DNA from: REEB95 sp050729835 | GTDB lineage: Bacteria > Pseudomonadota > Alphaproteobacteria > ATCC43930 > CGMCC-115725 | DNA: 64,000 bases | Reading direction: 5' to 3' | Assembly: GCA_050729835.1 (NCBI GenBank) | Contig: JBOHLS010000001.1 | Location: 166,871 to 230,870 of the forward strand | Shown: positions 26,007 through 35,077 of the stretch, piece after piece | Position numbering within the stretch: the first letter of the stretch is position 1 | Layout of the letters: each line of letters starts with the position of its first letter | The notes under the pieces: generated by a model | Database searches by the model: none | Told to the model about the DNA's origin: nothing | What the model saw: the letters and a program-made list of their open reading frames with translations, nothing else | Translations under genes and position numbers: made by a program

Positions 26007-27320
26007 ATGCGTATCTCCGTATTCGGCATGGGCTATGTCGGGACGGTCTCGGCGGCCTGTTTTGCCGAACTCGGTCACGACGTTGTCGGCGTCGACGTCA
26101 ATCCCGCCAAGATCGAAATGATCAACCGCGGCCTCTCGCCGGTGGTCGAGGACGGCCTCGACGAGGCCGTTTCTACGGCGGTCAAGGCGGGCCGGCTGCG
26201 CGCGGCGGTCGATACCCAAGAGGCGGTTTTGCACAGCGACGTCTCGCTGATTTCGGTGGGTACGCCGATGAGCCGCACCGGCGCGCCGATGCTCGACGCG
26301 CTCGACGCCGTCGCCGGCGATATCGGGGCCGCGCTCCGCCATAAGAACGGCGGCCACACGGTCGTGCTGCGCTCGACGGTGCCGCCGGGCACCACCGAAG
26401 GGCGCATGCTGCCGATGCTGGCGGCGAAATCCGGTCGTGATGGCGACAATGGCATCTCCGTCGCTTTCAATCCTGAGTTCCTGCGCGAAGGATGCTCGGT
26501 CCGGGATTTCCGCAATCCGCCTTTCACCATCGTCGGCGCCCCCAGTGCGGCCGGTTATGAAGCGGTCGAGGCGCTCTACCGCGGCCTCGACGCGCCGTTC
26601 ATTCGCACGACGACCGGCGTGGCGGAATCGGTGAAATGCCTGTCCAACGCATTTCACGCGGTCAAGATCGCTTTCGCCAATGAGGCGGGCGTGCTGCTCA
26701 AGAGCCTCGGCGTCGACGCGCAGGAGACGATGAAGGTGTTTTGCGCCGATCGCCAACTCAATATCTCGCCGGCCTATCTCCGGCCGGGCTTCGCCTTCGG
26801 CGGATCGTGCCTACCCAAGGACGTCTCGGCCTTGGTTGCCCTGGCAAAGGCCGGCGATATTGCTCTGCCGTTCCTGTCCAGCGTGATGCCCGCGAACGAC
26901 GCGCATATCGATCGCGCGCTCCAGGCGATCCTCGACGAGGGCCGTCGCAAGGTCGCCCTCCTGGGGCTTGCTTTCAAGCCCGGCACCGACGATCTGCGCC
27001 ATTCACCGTTTGTCTATTTGGCCGAGCGGCTCATCGGCAAAGGCTACGATCTGGCGATCTTCGACCGGAGCGTCAACGCCAGCAAATTGCTCGGCAAGAA
27101 CCGCGAATTCATCGAGCGCGAGATTCCGCATTTCGATCGGCTGCTGATTGCCGATTTGCACCGCGCCCTCGACGGTGCGGGCATGATCGTGATCGGTCAT
27201 GCCAGCCGCGAGGATATCGCCGTGCTCGAAGCCGAACATGGCGGCCGACCGATCCTGGACCTTCAGGGCGTGCCGGTTCTGGCGCAACTACTGGGCGCGC
27301 ATTACCGCTCGCTCTGTTGA
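26007..27320 (+). CDS. UDP-glucose/GDP-mannose 6-dehydrogenase family protein (AlgD-like)
   Basis: 437 residues. An N-terminal Rossmann domain (FGMGYVGTVSAACFAELGH) binds NAD; the catalytic Cys is in GFAFGGSCLPKD near residue 270; the C-terminal domain has GLAFKPGTDDLRHSPFVYLAE. It oxidises a nucleotide sugar to the uronic acid. The FNPEFLREG and PGFAFGGSCLPKDV segments and overall length are closer to AlgD (GDP-mannose) than to UDP-glucose enzymes, but substrate is not certain. It heads an exopolysaccharide pair with the glycosyltransferase 8 bases on. Confidence 0.9.
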   Translation: MRISVFGMGYVGTVSAACFAELGHDVVGVDVNPAKIEMINRGLSPVVEDGLDEAVSTAVKAGRLRAAVDTQEAVLHSDVSLISVGTPMSRTGAPMLDALDAVAGDIGAALRHKNGGHTVVLRSTVPPGTTEGRMLPMLAAKSGRDGDNGISVAFNPEFLREGCSVRDFRNPPFTIVGAPSAAGYEAVEALYRGLDAPFIRTTTGVAESVKCLSNAFHAVKIAFANEAGVLLKSLGVDAQETMKVFCADRQLNISPAYLRPGFAFGGSCLPKDVSALVALAKAGDIALPFLSSVMPANDAHIDRALQAILDEGRRKVALLGLAFKPGTDDLRHSPFVYLAERLIGKGYDLAIFDRSVNASKLLGKNREFIEREIPHFDRLLIADLHRALDGAGMIVIGHASREDIAVLEAEHGGRPILDLQGVPVLAQLLGAHYRSLC

Positions 27321-27328
27321 GGTCAACG

Positions 27329-28600
27329 ATGGCGCGGCCGCGACTGCTCTTCGTTTCGCCGCAGTTCCTGTTCCCGGCCGATGCCGGCGGCAAAATCCGC
27401 ACCGGCGGAATCCTGCGCGGCATGAAGGGCGGTCACTTCGAGATCACGCTGGTCTCGCCGGCGAGCGCCGAGCAGCCGCGCCGGTTCGCGCGTGAGCTGA
27501 GCGAGGTCTGCGACCGATTTCTGTTCTGGCCGGCGCCGCGGCACGGCAGGATCGTCGGCGCGGTGATGCGGTTTGCCGCGCTGGCGTCGCGACTGCCGCT
27601 TTCGGTGGCGCTTGACCGTTCGCGTGCCGCCACGTCGCTGATCGCCGATGCGCTGGCGACGCGGCCCGACGTGGTGGTGGCCGATTTCGTCCACGCCGCG
27701 GTGCTGTTCGATCGCATCCCGCGCGACCGCTCGGTCGTGTTCACGCACAACGTCGAGGCGGAAATCTTCGCGCGCCACGCGCAGACGGCGGCCAATCCCC
27801 TGGCGCGCACCATCTGGGGCGCGCAGCGCCGCAAGATGGCAGAATTCGAAGCCCGGCATCTGCCGACTTTTGCCAAGGTCATCGCCGTCTCGGAACGCGA
27901 TCTCGGCTTCTTTCTCGAAACCTACGGCGTGCGCGGCGCCGAGGTCATTCCGACCGGCGTCGATTTCGATTATTTCGGCGCGATGGCCTCGCCGCCAGTA
28001 TCGGCGGTCGCGCCGCGCGGCGGCCATCTTATCTTTACCGGCTCGATGGACTGGCCGGCCAATATCGACGCGATCCAGTATTGCATGAACGAGATTTGGC
28101 CTTTAATCGCAGCGGTACGAGCCGAGGCGCGGCTGACAGTCGTCGGCCGCGATCCACCCAACGCTCTCGTCGACAAGGTACGGGCACGCGGACTCAACTG
28201 GCACTTTACGGGGTTCGTCGACGACGTGCGTCCGTTTATCCGCGACGCCGACCTTTATATGGTGCCGCTGCGCGTCGGCGGTGGGACGCGAATCAAGATT
28301 TACGAAGCCATGGCCATGCGGCGGCCGGTGGTTTCCACGTCGATCGGCGTCGAGGGGTTGCCGATCGAATCGGGCAACCACTATCGCCGGGCCGATACCG
28401 CCCAAGCCTTTGCCGATGCCGTGCTGCAACTGCTGGCGGTGCCAGTGCAGGGCGCCGAAATGGCGGAAAACGCCTATGATTTCATCCTGAAACGATACTC
28501 GACCCGCCGGGTCGCCCGGACGTTCGAGGAGATCTGCAAACGCGCCGCCGATACGGCCGGCGACGGACAGGCAACCGGGTCCTTGGCGCTGGCTGGATAA
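27329..28600 (+). CDS. Glycosyltransferase, GT-B fold (GT4-like)
   Basis: 423 residues from ATG 27329; a much longer frame that runs back through the dehydrogenase gene is rejected. N-terminal domain MARPRLLFVSPQFLFPADAGGKIRTGGILRGM, then the GT4 C-terminal domain with FTGSMDWPANIDAI and the E-x7-E-like stretch PLRVGGGTRIKIYEAMAMRRPVVST. Likely a cytoplasmic enzyme in capsule or exopolysaccharide assembly. Acceptor and donor unknown. Confidence 0.9.
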   Translation: MARPRLLFVSPQFLFPADAGGKIRTGGILRGMKGGHFEITLVSPASAEQPRRFARELSEVCDRFLFWPAPRHGRIVGAVMRFAALASRLPLSVALDRSRAATSLIADALATRPDVVVADFVHAAVLFDRIPRDRSVVFTHNVEAEIFARHAQTAANPLARTIWGAQRRKMAEFEARHLPTFAKVIAVSERDLGFFLETYGVRGAEVIPTGVDFDYFGAMASPPVSAVAPRGGHLIFTGSMDWPANIDAIQYCMNEIWPLIAAVRAEARLTVVGRDPPNALVDKVRARGLNWHFTGFVDDVRPFIRDADLYMVPLRVGGGTRIKIYEAMAMRRPVVSTSIGVEGLPIESGNHYRRADTAQAFADAVLQLLAVPVQGAEMAENAYDFILKRYSTRRVARTFEEICKRAADTAGDGQATGSLALAG

Positions 28601-28615
28601 TCGGCGGTTGCCGAC

Positions 28616-28651
28616 GCTGCTGTTGCAGTGCAACAGCAGCCCCCATATATT
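28616..28651 (+). promoter_or_regulatory. Promoter with perfect palindrome in front of rpoZ-spoT
   Basis: A palindrome with 12-base arms GCTGCTGTTGCA / TGCAACAGCAGC around one base (28616-28640) overlaps a promoter-like pair: TTGCAG at 28623-28628, 17 bases, TATATT at 28646-28651. There is no T run, so an operator is more likely than a terminator. The core TGTTGC-N3-GCAACA recurs before gltA. Confidence 0.5.
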
Positions 28652-28685
28652 CTAAGATCAATGCGATATTCGGAGATCAGGGTTC

Positions 28686-29177
28686 ATGGCGCGGGTTACG
28701 GTCGAAGACTGCATTCTCAAGGTTCCCAACCGGTTCGAGCTGGTGCTGCTGTCGGCCCAACGCGCCCGCGACGTCGCGGGCGGCGCGCCGCTTACCGTCG
28801 ATCGCGACAACGACAAGAATCCGGTCGTGGCGTTGCGCGAGATTGCCGACGAGACCATCGCGCTCAAGACGCTCGAGGAAAACCTGGTCAAGGGGCTCCA
28901 GAAGCACGTCGAGATCGACGAGCCGGTGGAGGATCAGGAGATCGAGCTCGGAACCCAGCTTGGCCTCGGCTCCGACATCGCCCAGGTGCCGGGAACCGAG
29001 GGCGCAGCCTTGGCCGACTCGCAAGGCGACGAGGCGGTCGACGAGGACCTCGAAAAGGACGTGCTCGAAGCCGCCGAGGACGAAGCGGTCGGCTTGAATA
29101 ACGAAGCGTTGCCTGACATCGCCGAAGGCGAAGGCCCCGCCGAAGGCGAAGGCCCCGCCGAAGACGGCCAACCTTGA
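28686..29177 (+). CDS. rpoZ: RNA polymerase omega subunit with acidic C-terminal tail
   Basis: 163 residues. The omega core is at about 1-75: MARVTVEDCILKVPNRFELVLLSAQRARD and NPVVALREIADETI. The family is usually 70-130 residues long; here a very acidic tail (about 80-163) follows, ending in a doubled EGEGPA unit. Omega binds ppGpp site components in RNA polymerase, and the next gene makes ppGpp, the common rpoZ-spoT arrangement. Confidence 0.93.
   Translation: MARVTVEDCILKVPNRFELVLLSAQRARDVAGGAPLTVDRDNDKNPVVALREIADETIALKTLEENLVKGLQKHVEIDEPVEDQEIELGTQLGLGSDIAQVPGTEGAALADSQGDEAVDEDLEKDVLEAAEDEAVGLNNEALPDIAEGEGPAEGEGPAEDGQP
29121..29156 (+). repeat. Two-copy 18-bp tandem repeat inside rpoZ
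   Basis: Two exact copies of GCCGAAGGCGAAGGCCCC encode AEGEGP twice in the acidic tail. Copy number could vary by slippage. Confidence 0.9.
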
Positions 29178-29262
29178 TCGGCGGGAGCGGCGGCGGTTCG
29201 TCCGTCGTGCCGCTCTCGGTTTGCCCGGACGCCGACGATAGTGACCGGCGGAGCATTTGGCC

Positions 29263-31404
29263 ATGATGCGTCAATTTGATCTCGTCGAGCGGGTCAAGGC
29301 CTACGACCCGTCGGCCGACGAGGACGCCATCAACCGCGCTTATGTGTTTTCGATGAAGGCGCACGGCTCCCAGAAGCGCGCATCGGGCGACCCCTATTTC
29401 TCCCATACCGTCGAAGTCGCCGGCATCCTGGCAAAGATGAAGCTCGACGCCGCGTCGATCATTACCAGCCTGTTGCACGATACCGTCGAGGACACGGTCG
29501 CGACGCTTGAGGACATCGAGAAGATTTTCGGGCCGGAAATCGCGCGCCTGGTCGATGGCGTGACCAAGCTGTCGCGAATCGAGCTGCAATCCGACCAGAC
29601 CAAGCAGGCCGAGAACTTCCGCAAGCTCGTGCTGGCGATGTCGGAGGATATCCGGGTCCTGCTGGTGAAGCTTGCCGACCGCCTGCACAACATGCGTACG
29701 CTCCATTTCGTCAAGGACGCCGACAAGCGCAAGCGTATCGCCCGCGAGACGATGGAGATCTACACGCCGTTGGCCGAGCGCATCGGCATGAACGCGATGA
29801 AGGACGAACTCGAGGATTTGGCATTCGCCGAGCTCAACCCGGAGGCGCGCGACAGCATCAAGACGAGGCTCAACTTCCTGCGCGAAAGGGGCGGCGATCT
29901 GGTAAGCGGCATCATCGACGAGCTGCACCAGACGCTGAAGGAAGGGGACGTCGAGGTACAGGTCTCGGGCCGCGAGAAAACGTCGTATTCGGTCTGGAAG
30001 AAGATGCAGAAGAAGAATGTTGGATTCGAGCAGCTGTCCGACATCATGGCCTTCCGCGTCGTCGTGCCGAACATCGAGCAGTGCTATCACGCGCTCGGCG
30101 TCATCCATAGCAAGTATCCGGTCGTGCCTGGTCGGTTCAAGGACTACATTTCGACGCCCAAGCCGAACAATTATCGCTCCCTCCATACCGGCGTGATCGG
30201 TCCGCATCGCCAACGTGTCGAAATCCAGATTCGCACGCCCGAGATGCACGAGGTCGCCGAGCTCGGCGTTGCGGCGCACTGGGTCTACAAACAGGGCGCG
30301 CCCAAAACCGAAGGTCGCCAATACCGCTGGCTGCGCGAACTGCTCGACATCATCGAGCACGCACCCGATCCGCAGGAATTTCTCGAGCACACCAAACTCG
30401 AGATGTTTCAGGACCAGGTGTTCTGCTTCACGCCCAAAGGCGACTTGATCGAGCTGCCGCGCGGCGCAACGGCCGTCGATTTCGCCTATGCCGTCCACTC
30501 GCAAATCGGCGACACCTGTGTCGGCGCCAAAATCAACGGCCGCTTGGTGCCGTTGCGGACGACTCTGGCCAACGGCGATCAGGTCGACATCGTCACCTCC
30601 AAGGCGCAGACGCCGTCGCCGACCTGGGAGCGGTTTGTCGTCACCGGCAAGGCACGCGCCCGCATCCGGCGCTTCATCCGCACGCAGCAGCGTCAGCAAT
30701 ATCTCGACCTCGGTAAGGCCATCCTGCAAAAGGCGTTCCGGCAGGAGGGCCATGATTTCGCCGAAAAGGCGCTCGACGAGTTGCTGCCACGGTTCGAGTG
30801 CAAGACGCGCGACGATCTCTATGTGGCGGTCGGCGAGGGGATGCATACCGGCCGCGAGGTCGTGCATGCGATCTTTCCGCCGAAGGCGGATGCGCGTTCG
30901 GCCAAGGTCGTCCCGCTTACGCCGCGCGGCAAGACCAAGAAGGCGTCGGAGAACGCCGTTCCGATCCGTGGCATGATCCCCGGCATGGCGGTCCATTTCG
31001 CGGGGTGCTGCCATCCGCTGCCGGGCGATCGTATCGTCGGCATCGTGACGACGGGCAAGGGCGTGACCATTCACACGATCGACTGCGAAACCCTCGACAC
31101 GTTTGCGGAAACGCCCGAACGCTGGCTCGACGTCGCCTGGAGCGACGATGGCGATGCTGGGCGCGTTCATGCTGGCCGGATCAGCGTCACGATCGGCAAC
31201 GAGCCCGGAAGCCTGGGCGGTTTGACGACCGTCATCGGCAAAGGTGGAGGCAACATCACCAACCTCAAAATCACCAACCGGTCGCATGATTTCTTCGAGA
31301 TTCTCGTCGACATCGAGGTGCAGAACGTGCGCCATCTGACCAACATCATCGCCGCCTTGCGGGCGACGCCGGTGATCAACTCGGTCGAGCGCGCGCGGGG
31401 CTGA
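29263..31404 (+). CDS. spoT: Bifunctional (p)ppGpp synthetase/hydrolase, RelA/SpoT homologue
   Basis: About 713 residues with all Rsh domains: the HD hydrolase (HGSQKRASGDPYFSHTVEVA, LLHDTVEDT), synthetase (RFKDYISTPKPNNYRSLHTGV), TGS (VFCFTPKGDLIELPRGATAVDFAYAVHS), a helical/zinc-finger-like region with GCCHPLPGDRIVG, and ACT at the end. Both active sites look intact, so it should make and degrade the alarmone. ATG 29263 is chosen over the TTG two codons earlier. Confidence 0.94.
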   Translation: MMRQFDLVERVKAYDPSADEDAINRAYVFSMKAHGSQKRASGDPYFSHTVEVAGILAKMKLDAASIITSLLHDTVEDTVATLEDIEKIFGPEIARLVDGVTKLSRIELQSDQTKQAENFRKLVLAMSEDIRVLLVKLADRLHNMRTLHFVKDADKRKRIARETMEIYTPLAERIGMNAMKDELEDLAFAELNPEARDSIKTRLNFLRERGGDLVSGIIDELHQTLKEGDVEVQVSGREKTSYSVWKKMQKKNVGFEQLSDIMAFRVVVPNIEQCYHALGVIHSKYPVVPGRFKDYISTPKPNNYRSLHTGVIGPHRQRVEIQIRTPEMHEVAELGVAAHWVYKQGAPKTEGRQYRWLRELLDIIEHAPDPQEFLEHTKLEMFQDQVFCFTPKGDLIELPRGATAVDFAYAVHSQIGDTCVGAKINGRLVPLRTTLANGDQVDIVTSKAQTPSPTWERFVVTGKARARIRRFIRTQQRQQYLDLGKAILQKAFRQEGHDFAEKALDELLPRFECKTRDDLYVAVGEGMHTGREVVHAIFPPKADARSAKVVPLTPRGKTKKASENAVPIRGMIPGMAVHFAGCCHPLPGDRIVGIVTTGKGVTIHTIDCETLDTFAETPERWLDVAWSDDGDAGRVHAGRISVTIGNEPGSLGGLTTVIGKGGGNITNLKITNRSHDFFEILVDIEVQNVRHLTNIIAALRATPVINSVERARG

Positions 31405-31410
31405 TCGCCG

Positions 31411-32172
31411 ATGATCGAGAAACGGCCGCTGCGTCTCGGCGTGAACATCGATCATGTCGCCACCATTCGCAATGCGCGAGGCGGCGCACACCCCGATCCG
31501 GTGCGAGCGGCGAAATTGGCTGCCGCCGCTGGCGCCGACGGGATCACGGCGCATTTGCGGGAAGATCGCCGCCATATTTCCGACGAGGACATCGCCAGGC
31601 TCGCGCACGAGATCGATCTGCCGCTCAACCTCGAAATGGCGGCGACGGAAACGATGCTGGCGATCGCGCTGCATCACCGGCCGCACGCCGCTTGCCTCGT
31701 GCCCGAACGGCGTCAGGAGTTGACCACTGAAGGTGGCCTCAATGTCGTCGGTACGCGCGATCGGCTCGTGCCCGTTGTCGCGCGACTTGCACAGGCTGGG
31801 ATTCGCGCATCCTTGTTCATCGATCCCGACGCCAGCCAGGTCCGGGCAGCCGGGGCGCTCGGCGCGCCGGTCGTCGAGCTTCACACTGGCGCCTATTGCG
31901 ACGCGACCGGCGCCGCGCGCACGCGCGAGCTCGAGCGGTTGCGCCGCGCCGCCGTCGTGGCGGATGAACTGGGCCTTGAGTGTCATGCCGGGCACGGCCT
32001 GAGCTTCGAAACCGTCGGTGCAGTGGCGACGATTCCCAACATCGCGGAGCTCAATATCGGCCATTTTCTGGTCGGCGAGGCGATCTTCGGCGGCCTCGAC
32101 AGCGCCATCCGCCGCATGCGCGCCTTGATGGATCAGGCGCGCAACGACGCGCGCGGCGAAAAGAGCGCCTAG
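31411..32172 (+). CDS. pdxJ: Pyridoxine 5-phosphate synthase
   Basis: 253 residues. It condenses 1-deoxyxylulose 5-phosphate with aminoacetone phosphate in vitamin B6 synthesis. LGVNIDHVATIRNARGG opens the barrel; ITAHLREDRRHISDEDI, LNLEMAATETM, ELHTGAYC, CHAGHGLSFETV and LNIGHFLVGEAIF follow. Its stop overlaps the GTG of acpS by one base. It requires DXP, so the organism should retain DXP synthesis. Confidence 0.95.
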   Translation: MIEKRPLRLGVNIDHVATIRNARGGAHPDPVRAAKLAAAAGADGITAHLREDRRHISDEDIARLAHEIDLPLNLEMAATETMLAIALHHRPHAACLVPERRQELTTEGGLNVVGTRDRLVPVVARLAQAGIRASLFIDPDASQVRAAGALGAPVVELHTGAYCDATGAARTRELERLRRAAVVADELGLECHAGHGLSFETVGAVATIPNIAELNIGHFLVGEAIFGGLDSAIRRMRALMDQARNDARGEKSA

Positions 32173-32591
32173 TGATCATCGGCGTTGGCAGCGACCTGAT
32201 CGATATCCGCCGGATCGAGTGGACCATCGCGCGCTTCGGCGACCGCTTTCTCGATCGGGTCTTTACGCCGGTCGAACGCCAGCGCTCGGAGCGCCGCAGC
32301 GACTGGGCCGCGAGTTATGCCAAGCGCTTCGCCGCCAAGGAGGCGTGTTCCAAGGCGCTCGGCACCGGCTTCCGCAAGGGCGTCTACTGGCGCGATCTCG
32401 GAGTCGTCAATCTGCCCGGCGGGCGTCCGACTCTGGTCCTGACGGGCGGCGCTCTGGCGCGGCTCGAGGTGATGACGCCGCGGGGGATGACCCCGCGCAT
32501 TGACGTCACATTGACGGACGAGCCGCCGTTGGCGCAGGCCCTCGTCGTGATCACGGCAGAAACCGTCGAGATCGCGGAGCGCCGCACTTGA
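32172..32591 (+). CDS. acpS: Holo-acyl-carrier-protein synthase
   Basis: 139 residues from the GTG overlapping the pdxJ stop. It moves the phosphopantetheine arm from CoA to apo-ACP. IGVGSDLIDIRRIE (metal-binding Asp) and RFAAKEACSKALGTGF are the family signatures. The pdxJ-acpS-lepB order is typical of the class. Confidence 0.95.
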   Translation: MIIGVGSDLIDIRRIEWTIARFGDRFLDRVFTPVERQRSERRSDWAASYAKRFAAKEACSKALGTGFRKGVYWRDLGVVNLPGGRPTLVLTGGALARLEVMTPRGMTPRIDVTLTDEPPLAQALVVITAETVEIAERRT

Positions 32592-32683
32592 CTTCCGAAT
32601 CCCGGCGAGGCTTCATCGTCGCGGCCGCGTCGCCGGTAGCCTTCCCAACGCCGGTTCCGTCAATGTGTTAGTGGATTTCCAGG

Positions 32684-33433
32684 ATGAGCAGCAGAACTTC
32701 GGCCCGGGGCTCGAGCGGGCTCGCCGAGACCGCCAAAACGATTGTGTATGCGATCGTCATCGCGCTCGTCATCCGCACCTTCTTTTACGAGCCGTTCAGC
32801 ATCCCGTCGGGATCGATGATTCCGACGCTTTTGGTGGGCGACTATCTGTTCGTTTCGAAATTCTCCTACGGCTACAGCCGGTATTCGCTGCCGCTTGGCC
32901 TGCCGCTCTTCACGGGACGGATCATGTTCACCGCGCCGCATCGCGGCGACGTCGTCGTCTTCAAGCTGCCCAAGGACCCATCGATCGATTTCATCAAGCG
33001 CATCATCGGATTGCCCGGCGACCGCGTTCAGATGAAGGACGGCATCCTTTACATCAACGACCAGCCGGTAAAGCGCGAGCGGGTCGGTGTCTATCAGGAT
33101 CCGGGCAGCGGCGCCACCTATACGGAGTACATGGAGACGCTACCCAACGGCTATCAGCATCCCATACTCCAGCTGCCGGGCACAAACTATCCGCTCGACA
33201 ACACGCCGGTCTTCACCGTTCCGCCCGATCACTATTTCATGATGGGCGACAACCGCGACAATTCGTCGGACAGCCGCGACCCGTCCAGCGGCGTTGGTTA
33301 CGTCCCCGCCGAGAATATCGTTGGCCACGCCGTGTTCCTGTTCTTCTCGACCAATGGCTATGCCCATTGGTGGGAGTTCTGGGACTGGCCGTTCACCGTC
33401 CGCTACGATCGGCTGTTCACTTCGATTCATTGA
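32684..33433 (+). CDS. lepB: Signal peptidase I
   Basis: 249 residues, one N-terminal membrane helix (about 20-38). The catalytic Ser is in SIPSGSMIPTLLVGDYLFVSK and the Lys in DFIKRIIGLPGD; MMGDNRDNSSDSR is box E. It removes signal peptides on the periplasmic face of the inner membrane. Confidence 0.95.
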   Translation: MSSRTSARGSSGLAETAKTIVYAIVIALVIRTFFYEPFSIPSGSMIPTLLVGDYLFVSKFSYGYSRYSLPLGLPLFTGRIMFTAPHRGDVVVFKLPKDPSIDFIKRIIGLPGDRVQMKDGILYINDQPVKRERVGVYQDPGSGATYTEYMETLPNGYQHPILQLPGTNYPLDNTPVFTVPPDHYFMMGDNRDNSSDSRDPSSGVGYVPAENIVGHAVFLFFSTNGYAHWWEFWDWPFTVRYDRLFTSIH

Positions 33434-33467
33434 GCGGCGGCCGCATCGCGGTGGCGCTCGCACGGCC

Positions 33468-34166
33468 ATGAAATCGGGCGCGCCGGTTGGGATTGGGTCG
33501 CCCGAGGTGGCGCTTGGCCATCGTTTCGCAAAGCCGGACCTGCTTGTCGAGGCGTTGACCCATCCGAGCGCAGCGCCGCGCAGCGCGACGGCGCGGCGGG
33601 GCTACGAGCGGCTGGAATTTCTCGGCGACCGCGTTCTCGGCCTGATCGTCGCGCAGCTGCTGTGGCAGCGTTTTCCGCAAGACGACGAAGGCGACTTGAC
33701 GCGACGCCAAGTAGCGCTGGTCCGGCGCGAAACCCTGGCGGCGATCGCGCGCGAAATTGGGCTCGGCGATTGCGTCGTCGTATCGCGCGGTGAAGACGCC
33801 GCCGGCGTTCGGCAGAACATTAGCGTCCTGGCCGATGTCTGCGAGGCCCTGATCGCGGCGCTTTATCTCGATGGCGGATTGGCTGCTGCGCAGCGCTTCG
33901 TCGAGCGGCACTGGGCACGTCACATCAGCGCGACGCAACCGCCACGCGATCCCAAGACCGCCTTGCAGGAATGGGCTCAGGCGCGCGGCTTGGCGTTGCC
34001 GAGCTATGCCGTCGTCGATACCGTCGGCCCGCCGCATCGCCGCCGCTTCACCGTGACGGTGAGCGTCGCGGGCGCCAAGGCAGAGACGGCATCCGGTGCC
34101 TCCAAGCGCGAGGCCGAAGCCGCGGCAGCAGCGGTGCTGCTGGCGGCGTTAGGCGAAACCGCATGA
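33468..34166 (+). CDS. rnc: Ribonuclease III
   Basis: 232 residues from ATG 33468 (a longer in-frame start lies inside lepB and is rejected). The signature YERLEFLGDRVLGL and the second acidic cluster LADVCEALIAALYLDGG form the active site; a double-stranded RNA binding domain occupies the C-terminus (DPKTALQEWAQARGLALPSY, GASKREAEAAAAAVLL). It matures rRNA and cleaves structured RNAs. Overlaps era by ATGA. Confidence 0.94.
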   Translation: MKSGAPVGIGSPEVALGHRFAKPDLLVEALTHPSAAPRSATARRGYERLEFLGDRVLGLIVAQLLWQRFPQDDEGDLTRRQVALVRRETLAAIAREIGLGDCVVVSRGEDAAGVRQNISVLADVCEALIAALYLDGGLAAAQRFVERHWARHISATQPPRDPKTALQEWAQARGLALPSYAVVDTVGPPHRRRFTVTVSVAGAKAETASGASKREAEAAAAAVLLAALGETA

Positions 34167-35077
34167 GCGACAATGCCGAGACGATCGTGACGCGCTGCGG
34201 GCATGTTGCGCTGATCGGCGCCCCCAATTCGGGCAAGTCGACGCTGCTCAACCACTTCGTCGGTTCGAAGCTCGCGATCGTCACGCCCAAGGTGCAGACG
34301 ACGCGCGCGCGGATGCTCGGCATCGTCGTCGACGGCAACGCGCAGATCATCTTCGTCGACACGCCCGGCATTTTCGCGCCCAAGCGGCGGCTCGAGCGGG
34401 CCATGGTCAAGGCGGCATGGACCGGCGCGCACGAGGCGGAAATCGTCGTCGTGCTGGTGGACACTGCCCGCGGGCTCGATCCGGATACGGGACGCATCAT
34501 CGACGGCTTGCGGTACGCGAACCGTCGTGCGGTCCTGGCGCTCAACAAGATCGACAAGGTGAAACGCAGCGACCTTCTGCCGCTGGCGCAGGCGCTTGAT
34601 CGGGAAGGGGTCTTCGACCGCGTCTTCATGCTCTCCGGGCTGACGGGCGACGGCGTCGAGGATATCAAGGCCTATCTTGCCAATGTGCTGCCGCGCGGGC
34701 CATGGCTTTATCCGGAAGACGAGATCACCGACGTGCCGCTGCGCTTACTGGCGGCCGAGGCGACGCGTGAACAGATTTTCCGCCAGCTTCATCAGGAGTT
34801 GCCTTATTCGGCGACGGTCGAGACCGAGAAATGGGAGGATCGCCCGGATGGCAGCGTGCGCATCGACCAGATCGTTCACGTTGCGCGCGAAGGGCAGAAG
34901 GCGATCGTGCTTGGTCGCGAGGGCCGGCAGATCAAGAGCATCGGCGCCGCGGCGCGCACCGAGCTAGAGGCGATATTCGAGCGCCGCGTCCATCTTTTCC
35001 TGCAAGTGCGCGTCACCGAGAACTGGACCGAGGATCGCGAGCGCTACGCCGCCATGCGCCTCGATTTCGACGAATAA
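34163..35077 (+). CDS. era: GTPase Era
   Basis: 304 residues. G1 GAPNSGKST, G3 VDTPGIF, G4 NKID and a C-terminal KH domain (IVLGREGRQIKSIGAAARTELE). It assists 30S assembly near the 16S 3-prime end. Overlaps rnc and recO at both ends, indicating tight coupling. Confidence 0.95.
   Translation: MSDNAETIVTRCGHVALIGAPNSGKSTLLNHFVGSKLAIVTPKVQTTRARMLGIVVDGNAQIIFVDTPGIFAPKRRLERAMVKAAWTGAHEAEIVVVLVDTARGLDPDTGRIIDGLRYANRRAVLALNKIDKVKRSDLLPLAQALDREGVFDRVFMLSGLTGDGVEDIKAYLANVLPRGPWLYPEDEITDVPLRLLAAEATREQIFRQLHQELPYSATVETEKWEDRPDGSVRIDQIVHVAREGQKAIVLGREGRQIKSIGAAARTELEAIFERRVHLFLQVRVTENWTEDRERYAAMRLDFDE

Noticed and set aside
28616..28640. Palindrome before rpoZ as a terminator of the glycosyltransferase gene
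   Set aside because: No T run follows and it overlaps a promoter-like -35, so an operator is more likely.
28888..32064. 1058-codon open frame on the minus strand
   Set aside because: It is the mirror of spoT, pdxJ and rpoZ in very GC-rich DNA; its protein is Arg/Asp/Leu low-complexity with no domain, and the plus-strand genes are certain.
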